Shown: positions 33,560 through 45,660, numbered from the stretch's first letter. The stretch is DNA of 64,000 nucleotides from Crossaster papposus (GCA_037893245.1 JBAIAA010000013.1:1-64000), one strand, 5' to 3'. Notes: generated by a model not told the origin, from the sequence alone. Numbers and translations are program-made.

Positions 33560-36500
33560 ACAGAAACTACTTGCAAAAGGGAACAGATGTGGGTCAACAA
33601 CCAGCCACATGTGAGGAGTTCCATTGTAAAAAGGAAGTTTGGGCAGCTTGTATGAAGTGTCTAGCATTTTTATGTTATGATCATTTTCTCACCAATTCTA
33701 GCTGTAGCTCACACAATATATATAGCGAAGTATGTCTGCTTGAATTACTTTCTTCTCCCTCTGCTGTTCCTTCTAGGCAGGTTGAGCAAGGTGTTGATCA
33801 GACACAATATACACATTCTCTTACTTCTCCCACTGCTATTCCTGCTGGACAGTATGTCCCAAGTCTTGGCTTTACTCCAACACATTCTTCTTCCGCTGAT
33901 GTTCCTTTTGGGCAGGTTGAGCAAGGCGTTTATCAGACACATGGATATACATGTACTCCATCTCTTTCTTCTCCCTCTGCTGTTCCTTCTGTGCAGGCTG
34001 AGCGAGGTGCAGATCAGACACATGGATATACTCCATCTCTTTCTTCTCCCTCTGCTGTTCCTTCTGGGCAGGCTGAGCGAGGTGAGGATCAGACACATGG
34101 ATATACTCCATCTCTTTCTTCTCCCTATGCTGTTCCTTCTGGGCAGGCTGAGCGAGGTGCAGATCAGACACAAGGATATACTCCATCTTTTACTTCTCCC
34201 TCTGCTGTTCCTTCTGGGCAGGCTGAGCGAGGTGAGGATCAGACACATGGATATACTCCATCTCTTACTTCTCCCTCTGCTGTTCCTTCTGGGCAGGCTG
34301 AGCGAGGTGAGGATCAGACACATGGATATACTCCATCTCTTTCTTCTCCCTCTGCTGTTCCTTCTGGGCAGGCTGAGCGAGGTGAGGATCAGACACATGG
34401 ATATACTCCATCTCTTTCTTCTCCTGCTGCTGTTCCTCCTGGGCAGGCTGAGCGAGGTGAGGATCAGACACATGGATATACTCCATCTCTTTCTTCTCCC
34501 TCTGCTGTTCCTTCTGGGCAGGCTGAGCGAGGTGAGGATCAGACACATGGATATACTCCATCTCTTTCTTCTCCCTCTGCTGTTCCTTCTGGGCAGGCTG
34601 AGCGAGGTGAGGATCAGACACATGGATATACTCCATCTCTTTCTTCTCCCTCTGCTGTTCCTTCTGGGCAGGCTGAGCGAGGTGAGGATCAGACACATGG
34701 ATATACTCCATCTCTTACTTCTCCCTCTGCTGTTCCTTCTGGGCAGGCTGAGCGAGGTGAGGATCAGACACATGGATATACTCCATCTCTTTCTTCTCCC
34801 TCTGCTGTTCCTTCTGGGCAGGCTGAGCGAGGTGAGGATCAGACACATGGATATACTCCATCTCTTTCTTCTCCCTCTGCTGTTCCTTCTGGGCAGGCTG
34901 AGCGAGGTGAGGATCAGACACATGGATATACTCCATCTTTTACTTCTCCCTCTGCTGTTCCTTCTGGGCAGGATGAGCGAGGTGAGGATCAGACACATGG
35001 ATATACTCCATCTCTTACTTCTCCCTCTGCTGTTCCTTCTGGGCAGGCTGAGCGAGGTGAGGATCAGACACATGGATATACTCCATCTCTTTCTTCTCCC
35101 TCTGCTGTTCCTTCTGGGCAGGCTGAGCGAGGTGAGGATCAGACACATGGATATACTCCATCTCTTTCTTCTCCCTCTGTTGTTCCTTCTGGGCAGGCGG
35201 AGCGAGGTGAGGATCAGACACATGGATATACTCCATCTCTTTCTTCTCCCTCTGCTGTTCCTTTTGGGCAGGCTGAGCGAGGTGAGGATCAGACACATGG
35301 ATATACTCCATCTCTTTCTTCTCCCTCTGCTGTTCCTTCTGGGCAGGCTGAGCGAGGTGAGGATCAGACACATGGATATACTCCATCTCTTTCTTCTCCC
35401 TCTGCTGTTCCTTCTGGGCAGGCTAAGCGAGGTGAGGATCAGACACATGGATATACTCCATCTCTTTCTTCTCCCTCTGCTGTTCCTTCTGGGCAGGCTG
35501 AGCGAGGTGAGGATCAGACACATGGATATACTCCATCTCTTTCTTCTCCCTCTGCTGTTCCTTTTGGGCAGGCTGAGCGAGGTGAGGATCAGACACATGG
35601 ATATACTCCATCTCTTTCTTCTCCCTCTGCTGTTCCTTCTGGGCAGGCTGAGCGAGGTGAGGATCAGACACATGGATATACTCCATCTCTTTCTTCTCCC
35701 TCTGTTGTTCCTTCTGGGCAGGCTGAGCGAGGTGAGGATCAGACACATGGATATACTCCATCTCTTTCTTCTCCCTCTGCTGTTCCTTTTGGGCAGGCTG
35801 AGCGAGGTGAGGATCAGACACATGGATATACTCCATCTCTTTCTTCTCCCTCTGCTGTTCCTTCTGGGCAGGCTGAGCGAGGTGAGGATCAGACACATGG
35901 ATATACTCCATCTCTTTCTTCTCCCTCTGCTGTTCCTTCTGGGCAGGCTGAGCGAGGTGAGGACCAGACACATGGATATACTCCATCTCTTTCTTCTCCC
36001 TCTGCTGTTCCTTCTGGGCAGGCTGAGCGAGGTGAGGATCAGACACATGGATATACTCCATCTCTTTCTTCTCCCTCTGCTGTTCCTTTTGGGCAGGCTG
36101 AGCGAGGTGAGGATCAGACACATGGATATACTCCATCTCTTTCTTCTCCCTCTGCTGTTCCTTCTGGGCAGGCTGAGCGAGGTGAGGATCAGACACATGG
36201 ATATACTCCATCTCTTTCTTCTCCCTCTGCTGTTCCTTCTGGGCAGGCTGAGCGAGGTGAGGATCAGACACATGGATATACTCCATCTCTTTCTTCTCCC
36301 TCTGCTGTTCCTTCTGGGCAGGCTGAGCGAGGTGAGGATCAGACACATGGATATACTCCATCTCTTACTTCTCCTTCTGCTGTTCCCTTTGGGCAGGCTG
36401 AGCGAGGTGAGGATCAGACACATGGATATACTTCACCTCTTGCTTCTCCCTCTGCTGTTGAAAGGATAATTTCTTCTCTCTCCCAGTTTCAGTGTCAAGT

Positions 36501-37146
36501 ATCAGCTGCTGCATTGAATCCACTTGATTTTCAAGTTGATGGGGTTGGCAAACCTCTTTCCCCGAAGAGAAAAAAGGGGAGTCAATCTAAGAACGTCATT
36601 GTCAAAGATAAGAGAAACAAGGGTGAAGCGTACATAACCGAGAAATCTGGCAACCCAGTGCAACCTAAGGTTGGCAACTTTGGTGTTGGCAAATGCTCTA
36701 TTCGATGCCTGGAATTGGATTGTAATATGATCACAGCAGAGGAGCTAACAAAGATTAACAGGGCATATTATGGTATGGGCTGTTTGCAGAGACAGCGTGA
36801 ATGGATTGCTAGACATGTCTCGCTTCGCCCTAAAACTGGGCCGTACCAGCTGTATAGCTACTCGTTACCAAAGTCTGAGACTGAAGTTTGGAGTGTTTGC
36901 CGAGGTATGTTTATCAGTACAATTAATGTGTCGGACAAACAGATAAGGACAGTCTTCTCCAAGATTAAAAGCTGTGGTGTTCTAGTGTGTGATAAAAGAG
37001 GAGGAAGACAGGTGCCTGATAGGGATAATCTCAAACAAGAAGAAGTGACATCACACATAGACAAATTCCCGCGTGTGGAGTCACACTATTGCAGAGCAAA
37101 CAGTCAATGCCAATACTTATCCTCCGACCTGAACCTTCAAACTATG
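33560..37146 (+). CDS. Repeat-bearing protein of DUF7869 type, 5' part (split by an LTR composite)
   Basis: A continuous frame runs into the insertion at 37147. In order: a Cys/His-rich segment (CEEFHCKKEVWAACMKCLAF and on to LCYDHF) that could bind zinc; diverged repeats; about 33 copies of a 25-residue repeat (core SPSAVPSGQAERGEDQTHGY); a basic linker; then a conserved block with CSIRCLELDCNMITAEELTK, LQRQREWIARHVSLRPK, VCRGMFISTINVSDKQIR, DKRGGR and FPRVESHYCR. Such blocks precede the DUF7869 domain in uncharacterised invertebrate proteins; that link is from memory. Codons 1-1192 (counted from 33571) end at ATG 37144-37146, and the frame resumes at 44351. No initiator ATG is secured; it is probably an internal or terminal exon start near 33560. 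Confidence 0.72.
33965..36470 (+). repeat. 75-bp coding minisatellite, about 33 copies
   Basis: Period 75 bp, so 25 residues with the frame kept. Copies differ by few bases, most giving conserved or mild changes (SLSS/SLTS/SFTS, SGQ/FGQ, SAVP/SVVP). Because 75 is a multiple of 3, other frames also stay open for hundreds of codons on both strands; only the plus frame joins conserved sequence on both sides. Confidence 0.93.
37143..37146. other. Target duplication TATG, left
   Basis: TATG precedes the TGTGACC end of the LTR composite and recurs at 44347-44350 after its GGTAACA end. Confidence 0.7.
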
Positions 37147-38717
37147 TGTGACCAGGCAAGCTCTATGATCTGCCAGGTCCCTAGGTTCATTAAATTAACA
37201 TAACATTTACATTTTCTTATACTGCATTCCCTTTCAGGGTGGTGCTTTGTCATGCCTTTCTTAGTAGACTTACAATTGCATTTCTGGAATTCCATTGGGC
37301 TATTGTTAGAGTTTTCTTCTTGTAATGTAGACTAGGTGTGGGTGAGTCCACATTAGACCATGCTGGTGTAAAGAGCTCCTGTTATTTGCTGTGGGGTTTT
37401 GTGCCTGCATTTAGTCACCTTCTCCAATTGTACCTTGTTACATGTATATATATATATTGCTTGACTTGTGCAGCAAATTTGCAGACACTGTGGCGTGTGC
37501 ATTTAAGTTTTATTACAATTTCGCTTGTGCGACTTGTGCGAGCATATAGCTATATTGCTACGTGCAATCACCGTGGACATTTGGCACCGGTTGTCGTCAG
37601 TCACATGGTGAGTACATGTACAAACTTATGTGTATATATTTAGTTATATTGTAGTAGTGTTCGTTTAGTGCATCTTTGGAAAGCGACTATCTATTTTCGT
37701 GTTTTCATTGACTTGGGTGTAGTTTTGAGCTGCGGCCAATGATTTCGTACACGGTTTACATTTATTATAAATATTTTGTGTGTACTCTTGAGGGCACTCT
37801 TATAGTGCACCAATTGTCATAGCAAGTTTTGCGTGTGCAGTTGCACAATATAGGTTGTGAGTTCGTAAGTCATTTTGTTTTGCAAGATCCATATTACATG
37901 TACTAGAGTCGGATTGACTTAAAAGTATAAGGGCTTGAGAATTCATTGAATATCTGTATTTATTAATTCTAAATATTAAGTGTCGGTATATTGTTCAATG
38001 TTGATGGTGTTTCTATATTAGTGTGGGAGCATGCGTACATGTTTTAGTGGTTCCTCGCTGAGGGTGCCTCCTATTAAAACTTATCTATCAACAATGTACA
38101 TGTACCTCGTGGGTTTTTGTATACTGGGTCTTCTGTGTAATTAAATTAGTTTAAATTCATTTCGTACAGACTTATTGGTGGACAACTAGTCGATGTCACT
38201 ACTGGGCCAGTGCATCGCACATGCAATAGTGTGGTTTTCATCAACATATATTGGTAGGAATGAAAATGAATTGTGCATGTACATGTAAAAACATTGTTTC
38301 CTTAAACATGTATTATAAATGCAATATCTCAAAACAATTCTTATAGTGCAATATTCAGACAAAAATCGATATATTTAAAATTCTGCCATCCTTTACGTCA
38401 TAAAATCACTTACTGTATGAATAATATTACTTACCGTAATACTAATAATATCAGATAGTATATTTTAATGTATAATTATAACTTTGTCTTTTTCATACCA
38501 CAGGTTAGGTATTGACTGTCGTTTTGGGGGTAATTTCTCTATAACGGCTACTATTGGGTTTAACTTAATTATATGAGACAGAAATAAAAAAACGTATTTT
38601 GTAATATACCCCTGTTTGACTGCTACACGTCCATTGCTTTCGAGGGCTTGGAGTCGATTTAATTTTGGGAACTTATTCAATTATATATTTTTCCTACATA
38701 TCCTCCCCTCGGTTACA
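37147..38717 (+). mobile_element. LTR 1 (direct)
   Basis: Starts TGTGACCAGG and ends GGTTACA. 1571 bp. A 101-codon frame (37338-37643) recurs in the other LTR copies (four in all), but this reflects recent copying, not evidence of coding. Followed after 3 bp by the primer-binding site. Confidence 0.82.
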
Positions 38718-38720
38718 TTT

Positions 38721-38738
38721 TGGCGACGAGGATGGGAT
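38721..38738 (+). promoter_or_regulatory. Primer-binding site complementary to tRNA-Ser
   Basis: TGGCGACGAGGATGGGAT is the complement of the 3' end of a eukaryotic tRNA-Ser (ATCCCATCCTCGTCG plus CCA), beginning 3 bp after the LTR end. A reversed copy lies at 41867-41884. Confidence 0.8.
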
Positions 38739-40215
38739 GTGCAGCATTGGTCATTCATAACTGGGGTAAATAGTTAATATTTAAGTATAACGACAGTCAG
38801 TACTTGAGATTCATCAGTTGGAGCGTGTGAAGAGTGACGCGTATTTCTACATCTTGTACATTCATCACGTGGAGTGTCCTGCTTACTCGAGGGCCAGCTT
38901 CGTCTTTGCCTGGGGGCCAGCTTCGTCTTTTGCCTGGGAGCCAGCTTCGTCTTTTGCCCGGGGCCAGCTTCGTCTTTTGCCCGGGGCCAGCTTCGTCTTT
39001 TGCCCGGGGCCAGCTTCGTCTTTTGCCCGGGGCCAGCTTCGTCTTTTGCCTGGGTCCAGTTTAGTCTAGAACTGGACTGTTTTTCAGAGAAGCCAGTATC
39101 TTTTGCGTGAGCAAAATCTAGTGACCGGGATAGTTGTGTTCCCAAGCTTAGAGAGAGTCTATTTTTTTTAAATAATTTTAAATTGTGATTGTACATTGGT
39201 GTATTTGTGTGTTTGGTCATAGCCTCAAGAAATGATGAATTTCTCCTTAGACCGATCAAGTCCTTTAGGAGGAATGACCCTTGTTCATCTGAATCCGGGA
39301 TAGATCTAAACCTGTTTAGATCGTTTTAATGCTTGCATTCTATTTTTATCCGTGTTAATAGCATAACCAGTACTTGGTGAACTGAATTTTCCTTTTATCC
39401 TAATTTCGTCTAAAAAACACTTTTTATTGGGAATTAGCAAACCCAGCGTGGATAAATAGTCATGTTTAGGTTAGGGTTGAAAGGGCCCTGTAAATACATG
39501 AAGAAGATTTGATTTTAAATGCACGTATATGTGTAGCCAGATACTTGGATTTGTTTTCTTAATACTGATATTATAGATGGTTTTAGGGAATGGTTTGTTT
39601 GGAGACAATTAATCAGATCTTCATTTTATTAGGATTTTTCGTATGTCTGATAATGGCCAAATTGGGAGTTTTTAGATTTAAGGTCCATTTGAGGTTATCT
39701 CTATTTACTAGTCAAATACTAGTAATGGACAATCTTTTATCGCACTCTCGACCATAATGTACATACTATTGATGGTCCAGTTTTATTCTGAGAATCTGAT
39801 GAAGTAATTTTCAAATGAGCAGTTCCTTTTAAATATGCATTGTCTTTTAAAACTCAAGGCAATCATTCCTTTTAAATAGTTAATTCCTTTTAGCTGTCCT
39901 GCAGTTTTTAATTAACACTTTATTGCAGGTCGGTACGGTCTTAGTGTAATCTTTCAATTATTTGATTACAAATGTTTACCAAATCTGCTGTACAACATCT
40001 GAAGGAATATTGTCCTGGATGAGATTGACACGGTATATATTGACGTTTATTTAGTGTTGCAGAAGTCTCATTGGAGGCAAGTTAAACAAATAAAAACAAT
40101 CACTGAAATTCGTAGGCAGTTGTTAATAATGTGACTTTCAATAAATAGGTGGTTCATACATTGCAGATTTTTAAAAAAAATTAAAAAATTTCAAAACAAA
40201 TTTTCTGGGCCCGAG
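38739..40215 (+). other. Non-coding interior of the LTR element
   Basis: About 1.5 kb without a reading frame resembling gag, protease, reverse transcriptase or integrase. It includes a 23-bp minisatellite (38892-39060). The end before LTR 2 has only a weak purine run. Confidence 0.7.
38892..39060. repeat. 23-bp tandem repeat, about 7 copies
   Basis: Unit CCAGCTTCGTCTTTTGCCCG plus GGG. Outer copies are slightly diverged (22-24 bp). It produces overlapping open frames on both strands that are not genes. Confidence 0.9.
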
Positions 40216-41771
40216 TGTGACCAGGCAAGCTCTATGATCTGCCAGGTCCCTAGGTTCATTAAATTAACATAACATTTACATTTTCTTATACTGCATTCCC
40301 TTTCAGGGTGGTGTTTTGTCATGCCTTTCTTAGTAGACTTACAATTGCATTTCTGGAATTCCATTGGGCTATTGTTAGAGTTTTCTTCTTGTAATGTAGA
40401 CTAGGTGTGGGTGAGTCCACATTAGACCATGCTGGTGTAAAGAGCTCCTGTTATTTGCTGTGGGGTTTTGTGCCTGCATTTAGTCACCTTCTCCAATTGT
40501 ACCTTGTTACATGTATATATATATATTGCTTGACTTGTGCAGCAAATTTGCAGACACTGTGGCGTGTGCATTTAAGTTTTATTACAATTTCGCTTGTGCG
40601 ACTTGTGCGAGCATATAGCTATATTGCTACGTGCAATCACCGTGGACATTTGGCACCGGTTGTCGTCAGTCACATGGTGAGTACATGTACAAACTTATGT
40701 GTATATATTTAGTTATATTGTAGTAGTGTTCGTTTAGTGCATCTTTGGAAAGCGACTATCTATTTTCGTGTTTTCATTGACTTGGGTGTAGTTTTGAGCT
40801 GCGGCCAATGATTTCGTACACGGTTTACATTTATTATAAATATCTTGTGTGTACTCTTGAGGGCACTCTTATAGTGCACCAATTGTCATAGCAAGTTTTG
40901 CGTGTGCAGTTGCACAATATAGGTTGTGAGTTCGTAAGTCATTTTGTTTTGCAAGATCCATATTACATGTACTAGAGTCGGATTGACTTAAAAGTATAAG
41001 GGCTTGACAATTCATTGAATATCTGTATTTATTAATTCTAAATATTAAGTGTCGGTATATTGTTCAATGTTGATGGTGTTTCTATATTAGTGTGGGAGCA
41101 TGCGTACATGTTTTAGTGGTTCCTCGCTGAGGGTGCCTCCTATTAAAACTTATCTATCAACAATGTACATGTACCTCGTGGGTTTTTGTATACTGGGTCT
41201 TCTGTGTAATTAAATTAGTTTAAATTCATTTCGTACAGACTTATTGGTGGACAACTAGTTGATGTCACTACTGGGCCAGTGCATCGCACATGCAATAGTG
41301 TGGTTTTCATCAACATATGTTGGTAGGAATGAAAATGAATTGTGCATGTACATGTAAAAACATTGTTTCCTTAAACATGTATTATAAATGCAATATCTCA
41401 AAACAATTCTTATAGTGCAATATTCAGACAAAAATCCATATATTTAAAATTCTGCCATCCTTTACGTCATAAAATCACTTACTGTATGAATAATATTACT
41501 TAATACTAATAATATCAGATAGTATATTTTAATGTATAATTATAACTTTGTCTTTTTCATACCACAGGTTCGGTATTGACTGTCGTTTTGGGGGTAATTT
41601 CTCTATAACGGCTACTATTGGGTTTAACTTAATTATATGAGACAGAAATAAAAAAAACATATTTTGTAATATACCCCTGTTTGACTGCTACACGTCCATT
41701 GCTTTCGAGGGCTTGGAGTCGATTTAATTTTGGGAACTTATTCAATTATATATTTTTCCTACATATCCTCC
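40216..41771 (+). mobile_element. LTR 2 (direct, last bases missing)
   Basis: Nearly identical to 37147-38717. It lacks an 8-bp segment (taccgtaa region) and the final cggttaca. The break joins reversed interior sequence starting ttcacacgctcc. Confidence 0.82.
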
Positions 41772-41887
41772 CCTTCACACGCTCCAACTGATGAATCTCA
41801 AGTACTGACTGTCGTTATACTTAAATATTAACTATTTACCCCAGTTATGAATGACCAATGCTGCACATCCCATCCTCGTCGCCAAAA

Positions 41888-42658
41888 TGTAACCGAGGGG
41901 AGGATATGTAGGAAAAATATATAATTGAATAAGTTCCCAAAATTAAATCGACTCCAAGCCCTCGAAAGCAATGGACGTGTAGCAGTCAAACAGGGGTATA
42001 TTACAAAATATGTTTTTTTTATTTCTGTCTCATATAATTAAGTTAAACCCAATAGTAGCCGTTCCAAAAGTTAATTTATCTCAAAAGAGAAATTACCCCC
42101 AAAACGACAGTCAATACCGAACCAATATATGTTGATGAAAACCACACTATTGCATGTGCGATGCACTGGCCCAGTAGTGACTTCAACTAGTTGTCCACCA
42201 ATAAGTCATGTGACTGACGACAACCGGTGCCAAATGTCCACGGTGATTGCACGTAGCAATATAGCTATATGCTCGCACAAGTCGCACAAGCGAAATTGTA
42301 ATAAAACTTAAATGCACACGCCACAGTGTCTGCAAATTTGCTGCACAAGTCAAGCAATATATATATATACATGTAACAAGGTACAATTGGAGAAGGTGAC
42401 TAAATGCAGGCACAAAACCCCACAGCAAATAACAGGAGCTCTTTACACCAGCATGGTCTAATGTGGACTCCCCCACACCTAGTCTACATTACAAGAAGAA
42501 AACTCTAACAATAGCCCAATGAAATTCCAGAAATGCAATTGTAAGTCTACTAAAAAAGGCATGACAAAGCACCACCCTGAAAAGGAATGCAGTATAAGAA
42601 AATGTAAATGTTATGTTAATTTAATGAACCTAGGGACCTGGCAGATCATAGAGCTTGC
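41888..42658 (-). mobile_element. LTR 3 (inverted, internally deleted)
   Basis: Starts TGTAACCGAGGGG (reverse of the LTR 3' end) and runs to gagcttgc. Two internal stretches are missing (joins at about 42120 and 42210). Confidence 0.78.
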
Positions 42659-42763
42659 TTAATACTACATGTGCAGTTGCACAATATAGGTTGTGAGTTC
42701 GTAAGTCATTTTGTTTTGCAAGATCCATATTACATGTACTAGAGTCGGATTGACTTAAAAGTA

Positions 42764-44346
42764 ACCGAGGGGAGGATATGTAGGAAAAATATATAATTGA
42801 ATAAGTTCCCAAAATTAAATCGACTCCAAGCCCTCGAAAGCAATGGACGTGTAGCAGTCAAACAGGGGTATATTACGAAATATGTTTTTTTTATTTCTGT
42901 CTCATATAATTAAGTTAAACCCAATAGTAGCCGTTCCAAAAGTTAATTTATCTCAAAAGAGAAATTACCCCCAAAACGACAGTCAATACCGAACCTGTGG
43001 TATGAAAAAGACAAAGTTATAATTATACATTAAAATATACTATCTGATATTATTAGTATTAAGTAATATTATTCATACAGTAAGTGATTTTATGACGTAA
43101 AGGATGGCAGAATTTTAAATATATCGATTTTTGTCTGAATATTGCACTATAAGAATTGTTTTGAGATATTGCATTTATAATACATGTTTAAGGAAACAAT
43201 GTTTTTACATGTACATGCACAATTCATTTTCATTCCTACCAATATATGTTGATGAAAACCACACTATTGCATGTGCGATGCACTGGCCCAGTAGTGACAT
43301 CAACTAGTTGTCCACCAATAAGTCTGTACGAAATGAATTTAAACTAATTTAATTACACAGAAGACCCAGTATACAAAAACCCACGAGGTACATGTACATT
43401 GTTGATAGATAAGTTTTAATAGGAGGCACCCTCAGCGAGGAACCACTAAAACATGTACGCATGCTCCCACACTAATATAGAAACACCATCAACATTGAAC
43501 AATATACCGACACTTAATATTTAGAATTAATAAATACAGATATTCAATGAATTGTCAAGCCCTTATACTTTTAAGTCAATCCGACTCTAGTACATGTAAT
43601 ATGGATCTTGCAAAACAAAATGACTTACGAACTCACAACCTATATTGTGCAACTGCACAGGCAAAACTTGCTATGACAATTGGTGCACTATAAGAGTGCC
43701 CTCAAGAGTACACACAAAATATTTATAATAAATGTAAACCGTGTACGAAATCATTGGCCGCAGCTCAAAACTACACCCAAGTCAATGAAAACACGAAAAT
43801 AGATAGTCGCTTTCCAAAGATGCACCAAACGAACACTACTACAATATAACTAAATATATACACATAAGTTTGTACATGTACTCACCATGTGACTGACGAC
43901 AACCGGTGCCAAATGTCCACGGTGATTGCACGTAGCAATATAGCTATATGCTCGCACAAGTCGCACAAGCGAAATTGTAATAAAACTTAAATGCACACGC
44001 CACAGTGTCTGCAAATTTGCTGCACAAGTCAAGCAATATATATATATACATGTAACAAGGTACAATTGGAGAAGGTGACTAAATGCAGGCACAAAACCCC
44101 ACAGCAAATAACAGGAGCTCTTTACACCAGCATGGTCTAATGTGGACTCACCCACACCTAGTCTACATTACAAGAAGAAAACTCTAACAATAGCCCAATG
44201 GAATTCCAGAAATGCAATTGTAAGTCTACTAAGAAAGGCATGACAAAGCACCACCCTGAAAGGGAATGCAGTATAAGAAAATGTAAATGTTATGTTAATT
44301 TAATGAACCTAGGGACCTGGCAGATCATAGAGCTTGCCTGGTAACA
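42764..44346 (-). mobile_element. LTR 4 (inverted)
   Basis: Reversed LTR, nearly full length, ending GGTAACA at the target duplication. It shares the ccaaaagttaatttatctca insertion with LTR 3. Confidence 0.82.
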
Positions 44347-45469
44347 TATGTACGAAATGTACCAAAGAGACAATCCACAAGGAGCCTCCAAGTCTTTCTA
44401 CAGAAAAACATTCTACTCACTGAACCTGAAATTTCACCGTCCAAAGAAAGACACATTTGGCTTGTGTGAAACATACCATAATTCGGATGCAGACAGGAAG
44501 GAACTACTTCACCTGGACTACCAAAAACACATTTGTGAAAAGGAAAAAGTGGGAGAAATCAAAGCTCAATCCAAAGAGAAAGCATCAAGGACAACTAACC
44601 ACACTGTTGCTGTGTTTGATTTACAGTCGGTCATTTACCTGCCTCAGTCTCAAAGGTCCGAGCTTTTCTACAAACGGCGTTTGGCGTGTTTCAATTTCAC
44701 TGTTTATGACCTGACGAAAAAGGATGGATACTGCTTCCTTTCACACGAGGGTCAAACACGCCGAGGTTCATGCGAAATTGCATCCTATTTACATCAGTAC
44801 CTGCAGAAGCTCGATGATAAAGGCATTCAATCGGTTGATCTATTTTCTGATGGATGTGTGGGCCAAAACAAGAACTCCATCATACCGACCATGTTGATGT
44901 ATTTTGTCAGCCTTTCCAGATCTGTGCGTGTTGTAACCCTCCATTTTTTTGAGACAAACCATGGTCAGTCGGAGGGCGACTCGATGCACAGCACAATTGA
45001 GAGGGCCATACGACAGGTTGGTGACATGTTTGTCCCATCCCAACTAGTCTCCGTGTGTAAGATGTCCAGAAAAAATCCCAAGCCTAACCATGTTGTATCC
45101 GTTCAATCATCCGACATACATGATTGGAAGACACTAGGACAGAAGAGGGGTGTGCTCAGAGTTCGGTACTCCGAAGATGGATTAAAATTAGACTGGACAC
45201 ACTTCATGCAGATTCAGGTAAGGAAGGATTCACCTGAATCAATAATGTTCAAGTATTCCCACAATGACGACCGATTCTCCATCATCAAGCTCAACCGACC
45301 CAGGAGAAGTACTGATCAGGAAATCACCGAACCGCAGCTGCTCTACCTTTCAGGTAAACCAACAATATCAGAAGGTAAGTACCAAGATCTTGCTAAACTT
45401 TGCTCAGGTTCAACACCAGTTGTGTGTCATCCAGAGTACCAGTCATTTTTTCGATCACTTGCTCATTAG
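44347..45469 (+). CDS. DUF7869-type protein, 3' part
   Basis: From TAC 44351 the frame continues the codons ending at 37146 and closes at TAG 45467-45469 (372 codons). It begins EMYQRDNPQGASKSFYRKTF with FHRPKKDTFGLCETYHN. Downstream are YKRRLACFNFTVYD, EGQTRRGSCEIASYL, LFSDGCVGQNKNS and ETNHGQSEGDSMHSTIERAI. The D-x3-GQN-x-N and H-x5-D-x2-H-x2-IER motifs are typical of the DUF7869 family and look like an RNase H-type acidic centre; catalysis is an inference. The C-terminus (CHPEYQSFFRSLAH) looks natural. The TATG before it is the right copy of the target duplication. Whether the family is a transposase or a domesticated derivative is unknown to me. Confidence 0.78.
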
Positions 45470-45660
45470 CTTTATTTTCTTGGGTCGGCTTAAATGATTT
45501 GAGCAAGGATTTCCAGTACTGTCCTGTCTAAAGTATGCCTCAAACACAAAGTCTCCTGTTTTAAATTTATGCTGGTATTTTAATACAATTTTAAATAATT
45601 GTTCTTAAATGTACTTTCCACCTAAAATTGTTTATTCTAAGTTCTTACAAGCTTCAAACA
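45470..45660. other. 3' flank of the DUF7869-type gene
   Basis: AT-rich; no canonical AATAAA close to the stop. Confidence 0.3.

Larger units (their letters stand above)
37147..44346. mobile_element. Composite of four related LTRs in inverted arrangement, 7.2 kb, inserted in an exon
   Basis: Parts in order: LTR (+) 37147-38717; tRNA-Ser primer-binding site; non-coding interior; LTR (+) 40216-41771 lacking its last bases; 116 bp of interior in reverse; LTR (-) 41888-42658 with two internal deletions; a 93-bp LTR piece (+) 42671-42763; LTR (-) 42764-44346. Both outer ends are the 5' end of an LTR (TGTGACC and, reversed, TGTTACC), yet a 4-bp TATG duplication flanks them. The two inverted LTRs share a 24-bp insertion (ccaaaagttaatttatctca...) that the two direct ones lack, so two different element copies contributed. 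No gag or pol is present; it is a non-autonomous element. LTR identity looks high, so insertion is recent. Confidence 0.8.

Noticed and set aside
33677..36469. 930-codon plus-strand frame and 892-codon minus-strand frame over the 75-bp repeat
   Set aside because: Shadows caused by a repeat length divisible by 3. Only the 33560-37146 frame connects to conserved sequence beyond the repeat.
38774..39259. 161-codon minus-strand frame in the LTR interior
   Set aside because: Produced by the 23-bp repeat; the frame on the other strand is also open.
37338..44155. Identical 101-codon frame found in four places as a conserved gene
   Set aside because: All four copies lie inside the LTRs at the same position; identity reflects recent LTR copying. 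One copy is truncated by a deletion.
37147..44346. Long-TIR DNA transposon (for example Ginger-like with 4-bp duplication)
   Set aside because: Termini would fit, but the direct LTR pair, the TGT…ACA ends of single LTRs and the tRNA-Ser primer-binding site at the right distance favour an LTR retroelement.
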